Assembly: GCF_009728935.1 (NCBI RefSeq)
Contig: NZ_CP034235.1
Coordinates: forward strand, 2,270,001 to 2,334,000
Direction of reading: 5' to 3'
Length of the DNA: 64,000 nucleotides
From: Paenibacillus psychroresistens
GTDB taxonomy: Bacteria; Bacillota; Bacilli; Paenibacillales; NBRC-103111
Below, in pieces: positions 60,588 to 64,000 of the stretch (positions are counted from its first letter, which is position 1; every line of letters starts with the position of its first letter). The notes below the pieces were generated by a model. That model was not told the DNA's origin, searched no databases, and worked only from the letters and a program-made list of their open reading frames with translations. A program made the translations under genes and the position numbers.

Positions 60588-61970
60588 ATGGGTGACCGTA
60601 AATGGGGTATTTTTCCGGATAAGAAAGTGGTTAATATGTCGAATCCTATCACTAAGATAAAGGAATTTGTCAATGAATCTCAAGTTGTGGCGGATCGACT
60701 CGTCGCATCTGTAGTAGAAGTCAATACATCGATTACGAAACTTACGGAAATAGCTGATGCCTCTGTCGATAAAGAGCAACAGCTGCGTGCCCAAAGTCAG
60801 CAAGTGCTAAGTCAAATCGAAGAAACCTTTTCGTCCATGCAGCAAGTAGCTGCAGCAGCAGATCAAATCATGAATTCAGCTATTGTAATGAATAAGGAAA
60901 GTGAAGAAACCAAGAATGCGGTTGTGGATGTTTGTCGAGCTTTAGACAATACGGATCGTGTGATGAACCAGATGCACGCCAATCATGACAACATGCAGAA
61001 TAGAATTGGTGAATTAAGTGATCACACAGCTAAAATTGAGGACATTAACGGATTTATCCGCGATGTAGTTTCGCAAACCTCCTTACTTGCCTTGAATGCT
61101 TCAATAGAAGCTGCTCGTGCGGGTGAGCATGGACGAGGCTTTGCTGTTGTAGCCCAAGAAATTAAAAAACTGGCTGAGCAAAGTCATAACGCGGTAAGTC
61201 AATCCTCTTCCATTCTGGAATCGATTGAAACTGGTGTGAAACATGTTGTTGCTGCTGTAGCCGAAGAACGTAAAGCGGTGCAGCAAGGTATTGCCGAAAT
61301 GCAAGTAATGAAGGACAAAATCGACCTTATTTTTCAACAGATCATTCATGTTAACGGACTAATTACCACTACGACAAGTTCAAGCAAGGAACAGTCTAAT
61401 ATAGTCATGAATGCAACAAGTATGCTGGGAGAAGTCGTAGAAATAGTGAATAGCACCATATTAAGTGTAGAACAGACGCTTGAATTAATGGAGCTGCAGC
61501 ACAAGGAAGTCAAGAAGCTTACGCTAATTAATCAGGATTTAGATGCAACCTCAACAGAGCTATATGGCTCAATTCGCGCAATGGGATTTGAAAGCTCTGC
61601 AGGTAAATCTGCCTTGCTTGTACCCATGCAGACTATACTATCTGAGCTTGTACGTAATGTAGAGATAAGTACCTTAGATGCAAGTAAACATGAAAGCATC
61701 CTTAGCCATACCTTACAGAAAACGAATGGAATCGAAGCCATTTGGTCTAATCGTTCGGATGGTACCTTTATATTCTCGCAGCCTAAAGCAGGCTTAATCA
61801 ATGCAAGAGGCAGAGAATGGTGGAAGCAAGCCATGGCAGGGCAGCTTTTTATCTCTCCCGTTTATATTTCAGCGATTACTAAAAAACCTTGTATTTCGCT
61901 TTCCAAAGCGATTCTCGATGATGGAGGCAGACCCGTTGGTGTTATTGGCATTGATTTGATTCTCACTTAA
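60588..61970 (+). CDS. Soluble methyl-accepting chemotaxis-like protein with C-terminal Cache-type domain
   Basis: 460 aa from ATG 60588 (GGGTGATGG just upstream); ATG 60570 is an alternative. No transmembrane segment. Residues about 20-300 are a long coiled coil with the MCP hairpin tip ([31 protein letters not shown]), able to contact CheA/CheW. Residues about 340-460 resemble the membrane-distal half of a PDC/dCache sensor ([39 protein letters not shown]). So the signalling part precedes the sensor, reverse of normal receptors. It probably senses a cytoplasmic ligand. TATAAT at 60548 may be its -10. Confidence 0.85.
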   Translation: MGDRKWGIFPDKKVVNMSNPITKIKEFVNESQVVADRLVASVVEVNTSITKLTEIADASVDKEQQLRAQSQQVLSQIEETFSSMQQVAAAADQIMNSAIVMNKESEETKNAVVDVCRALDNTDRVMNQMHANHDNMQNRIGELSDHTAKIEDINGFIRDVVSQTSLLALNASIEAARAGEHGRGFAVVAQEIKKLAEQSHNAVSQSSSILESIETGVKHVVAAVAEERKAVQQGIAEMQVMKDKIDLIFQQIIHVNGLITTTTSSSKEQSNIVMNATSMLGEVVEIVNSTILSVEQTLELMELQHKEVKKLTLINQDLDATSTELYGSIRAMGFESSAGKSALLVPMQTILSELVRNVEISTLDASKHESILSHTLQKTNGIEAIWSNRSDGTFIFSQPKAGLINARGREWWKQAMAGQLFISPVYISAITKKPCISLSKAILDDGGRPVGVIGIDLILT

Positions 61971-62001
61971 AAACTTATTTCCAAGTAACCCTGAATGTAG
62001 T

Positions 62002-62015
62002 ACACTATATAGTGT
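62002..62015. repeat. 14-bp perfect palindrome before the small coiled-coil gene
   Basis: ACACTATATAGTGT is fully palindromic, 36 nt before ATG 62051. It may be an operator overlapping a TATA-type -10. Confidence 0.5.
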
Positions 62016-62050
62016 GATGATAGTTAACATTGGGGGATAGGTGATATATC

Positions 62051-62428
62051 ATGCTTAATGCGGCATCAACAAGGAGTTTGATTTCTGTGGAAAAACGTAA
62101 AGCAGCGGATGTTTATCCTTTTTTAGAGGTATATATTGCTAAAAGAGAGCATCAAATGTCAGAAATTATCCAAATGGTTGAACGTTACGAGAAGAAGAGA
62201 ATGATGGAAGAAAGAGCTTACCAAACGATGTCACCTTTACGCCGAATGTTATCCGGCAAAAAACCAGACCATCATATAGCTGTTGAATATATACATTATG
62301 TACGTAGACCTATGGAACAAGTAAAGCAAATCCGGATTGAAATTGAAACGGCGCGAGCCATTCTCGAGGAATCACAGCCTCATGATTTAATTAAATTGTC
62401 CGACGAAATGGCTAAAGAAATGGAATAA
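62051..62428 (+). CDS. Small charged helical protein, function unknown
   Basis: 125 aa. No domain recognised. It is strongly helical and charged with a probable coiled coil (KREHQMSEIIQMVERYEKKRMMEERAY split by a short loop, then a second helix from VRRPMEQV to the C-terminus). No signal peptide or membrane segment. GGATAGGTGATATATC precedes its ATG. It is a single gene ended by a strong bidirectional terminator shared with amt. Confidence 0.7.
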   Translation: MLNAASTRSLISVEKRKAADVYPFLEVYIAKREHQMSEIIQMVERYEKKRMMEERAYQTMSPLRRMLSGKKPDHHIAVEYIHYVRRPMEQVKQIRIEIETARAILEESQPHDLIKLSDEMAKEME

Positions 62429-62484
62429 AGAATAACCTCCTCTTATAAGCGAATGCAGCTTAGTAAGAGGAGGTTATTCTTTTT
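62427..62484. terminator. Strong bidirectional terminator between the small gene and amt
   Basis: AAAGAATAACCTCCTCTTA pairs with TAAGAGGAGGTTATTCTTT (about 18 bp, perfect), with A and T runs on either side, so it serves the convergent genes in both directions. Confidence 0.92.
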
Positions 62485-62491
62485 AATCAGC

Positions 62492-63784
62492 TTAATCCCG
62501 CTTGATATGTTTAAGATCAATGAAACCATGCTCCTGGCTGTATGCAGGTACTCCGTGAATTCCAACATCCAGACCAATTAATTCTTCATCTCGACTTACT
62601 CTGACATTAGTGAAGGTGTTAATGAGCTTAAGGAAAAGCCAGGTAAGAGCAAATCCCCAAATACATACCGTAACCAAACCTAGAGCTTGAACACCAAGCA
62701 ATGACCAGCCACCGCCATAGAATAAGCCGTAGTAGCCTTTTCCTGCCACGCTTGCTAAGTCTTTTTGCGCGAATAGCCCGACAGCTAATGTACCGATACT
62801 CCCGCTGATACCATGGACTGGAAAAGCTCCAACAGGATCATCAATTTTTCTGGATTCAAGAAATTCTGTGGCGAATACCATGGAAACTCCACAAACAGCC
62901 CCAATCAGGATTGCTGCATTATCAGAAACAAAGGCGCAGCCTGCAGTAATCCCGACTAAGCCCGCTAAGGCTCCATTGATAACCATCGGTGGATCTGCTT
63001 TGTGATAGCGAAACATGGTAAACAATATACAGACTGCACCACCTGCAGACGCTGCAAGCATGGTAGTTACAGCGATATGGCCAATCGACCCGTTAGTCGC
63101 ACTTAATGTACTGCCTGAGTTAAAGCCAAACCAACCAAACCAGAGGATGAAAGCGCCTACAGATGCCAGTGGCAAATTAGAAGGCGGAACAATATTAGCT
63201 GAACCATCTTCGTTAAACTTACCGATACGCGGACCGATGAACATGGCTGCAGCAAGAGCAGAGAAGCCTCCCAATGCATGGATAACAGCAGAACCGGCGA
63301 AATCGATCATGCCTAAGTTATATAACCAACCGCCTGTGGCCCAGATCCAATGTCCAGCAATCGGATAGATCAAACCTGTCATAGCAATGGTATATAGAAT
63401 ATAAGCGCGAAAGTGAATACGTTCAGCAACAGCTCCAGAAACAATGGATATAACGGCAATAACGAATGCGCATTGAAAAAGCCAATAGGTATCATGTGAA
63501 ATATTCGTAACTAGATGGCCTAAATTCCCATGCATCATAAAGCCTGATGATCCAAACAAACCGAAGTTATCTACTCCATACATTAAAGCAAAGCCGAAAA
63601 AGTAAAAGATAAGTGCGCCGAAGGTTATATCTACAAAGACTTTCATAATAATGCTGACTGCATTTTTCTGACGAACAAAGCCCGCTTCTAATAATGCGAA
63701 GCCGCCTTCCATCAGTAAAATCATCGCAGCAGTCAAAATAACCCAAATGGTATCTAATCCATTGGACACATCTGTTAAATTCAC
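62492..63784 (-). CDS. amt: Ammonium transporter
   Basis: 430 aa with eleven predicted membrane segments. Family features: an extracellular N-terminus with no long signal peptide, the LMEGGFALLEAGFVRQKN first helix, LGGFSALAAAMFIGPRIGKF, and FPVHGISGSIGTLAVGLF near the end. It carries NH4+/NH3 across the membrane. GTG 63784 follows GGGAGTG by 10 nt; an ATG at 63791 is in another frame. Upstream are a near-consensus promoter and a TnrA/GlnR-like box. No glnK follows in the downstream direction, unlike nrgA-nrgB of Bacillus. Confidence 0.95.
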   Translation of the reverse strand: MNLTDVSNGLDTIWVILTAAMILLMEGGFALLEAGFVRQKNAVSIIMKVFVDITFGALIFYFFGFALMYGVDNFGLFGSSGFMMHGNLGHLVTNISHDTYWLFQCAFVIAVISIVSGAVAERIHFRAYILYTIAMTGLIYPIAGHWIWATGGWLYNLGMIDFAGSAVIHALGGFSALAAAMFIGPRIGKFNEDGSANIVPPSNLPLASVGAFILWFGWFGFNSGSTLSATNGSIGHIAVTTMLAASAGGAVCILFTMFRYHKADPPMVINGALAGLVGITAGCAFVSDNAAILIGAVCGVSMVFATEFLESRKIDDPVGAFPVHGISGSIGTLAVGLFAQKDLASVAGKGYYGLFYGGGWSLLGVQALGLVTVCIWGFALTWLFLKLINTFTNVRVSRDEELIGLDVGIHGVPAYSQEHGFIDLKHIKRD

Positions 63785-63841
63785 TGTTCATTCACTCCCA
63801 ATTTGATCTCAAACCTAACATTAGCTAGCTTTAGTCCCCAT

Positions 63842-63871
63842 ATTATACGTTTCTACTGATAATACTGTCAA
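63842..63871 (-). promoter_or_regulatory. Sigma-A promoter of amt
   Basis: Minus strand TTGACA (63871-63866), 18-nt spacer, TATAAT (63847-63842). Confidence 0.8.
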
Positions 63872-63878
63872 TAAATGA

Positions 63879-63895
63879 TGTTAGATATGGTGACG
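63879..63895 (-). promoter_or_regulatory. TnrA/GlnR-type nitrogen-control box
   Basis: TGTTAGATATGGTGACG matches TGTNAN7TNACA except for the last base. Its centre lies about 52 nt upstream of the expected transcription start, where TnrA activates nitrogen genes in Bacillus. Confidence 0.6.
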
Positions 63896-63919
63896 TAGAA
63901 ATTATAATGTTCGGGTTTT

Positions 63920-63942
63920 GGACTCCGTCTAGAGGCGGAGTC
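63920..63942. terminator. Hairpin upstream of amt, possible terminator
   Basis: GGACTCCG pairs with CGGAGTC across a short loop. Read on the minus strand it is followed by CAAAA only, read on the plus strand by no T-run, so its role is uncertain. The rest of 63943-64000 shows nothing. Confidence 0.4.
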
Positions 63943-64000
63943 AACATTCCATCCGACGGCTCTATTACAAACTGGTAAAATAGCTTAAACTATACATACA

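Overview
The window looks like a chromosomal segment of a low-to-mid GC, endospore-forming Bacillales bacterium, most likely Paenibacillus or a close relative. The evidence is a SAM-I riboswitch before metA-metI-metC, a T-box before thrS, the sporulation gene ytxC directly upstream of thrS, the futalosine-pathway menaquinone gene mqnC, many TTG and GTG starts behind strong AGGAGG sites, and an accessory region crowded with carbohydrate genes of the kind Paenibacillus carries. This assignment is inferred; no rRNA or tRNA gene is present.

Layout. (1) 1-6.8 kb: an operon with an L-rhamnose mutarotase and two large secreted proteins, a beta-helix lyase-like protein and a GH99/WbsX-like protein with many carbohydrate-binding modules. 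(2) 7.0-18.3 kb: an amidohydrolase/Rieske pair, then a tightly packed operon of three Gfo/Idh/MocA dehydrogenases, NagA, a sarcosine-oxidase-like flavoenzyme, a glycosidase-like protein, a nucleoside hydrolase and a LacI regulator. No transporter is in this block. (3) 18.4-28.2 kb: an AraC regulator and three co-oriented transcription units: Gfo/Idh plus two MDR dehydrogenases, an LplB/YtcP/LplA-type sugar ABC importer without its ATPase, and a PhyH dioxygenase plus sugar isomerase. Each unit is preceded by the same gap-free 66-bp promoter module. (4) 28.3-34.5 kb: DUF2243 membrane protein, ROK repressor, SIS isomerase, ROK kinase and GH38 alpha-mannosidase. (5) 34.6-42.4 kb: AraC regulator, ribokinase, nucleoside hydrolase, serine esterase, pirin remnant, M42 peptidase, AraC remnant, GH78 alpha-L-rhamnosidase.

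(6) 42.4-64 kb is mostly housekeeping: an MFS exporter and its TetR regulator, corA with a structured leader, the SAM-controlled methionine operon, an EAL phosphodiesterase, mqnC, a 67-aa small protein, ung, an HxlR regulator divergent from an epimerase/aldo-keto reductase pair, ytxC, thrS, a 3D-domain protein, a 650-bp gene-free stretch with a direct repeat and a MITE-like element, a soluble chemoreceptor with a C-terminal sensor domain, a small coiled-coil protein, and amt with a TnrA/GlnR-like box.

How it works together. The first 42 kb reads as a run of independent substrate modules, each with its own local regulator (LacI, AraC, ROK, AraC). Together they suggest use of rhamnose- and mannose-containing glycans, nucleosides and one or two unidentified polyol- or aminosugar-like compounds. 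The most distinctive result is the triplicated 66-bp module. It has two half-sites 22 bp apart, a shared TATATT -10 and no recognisable -35, which defines an eight-gene AraC-type regulon of unknown substrate.
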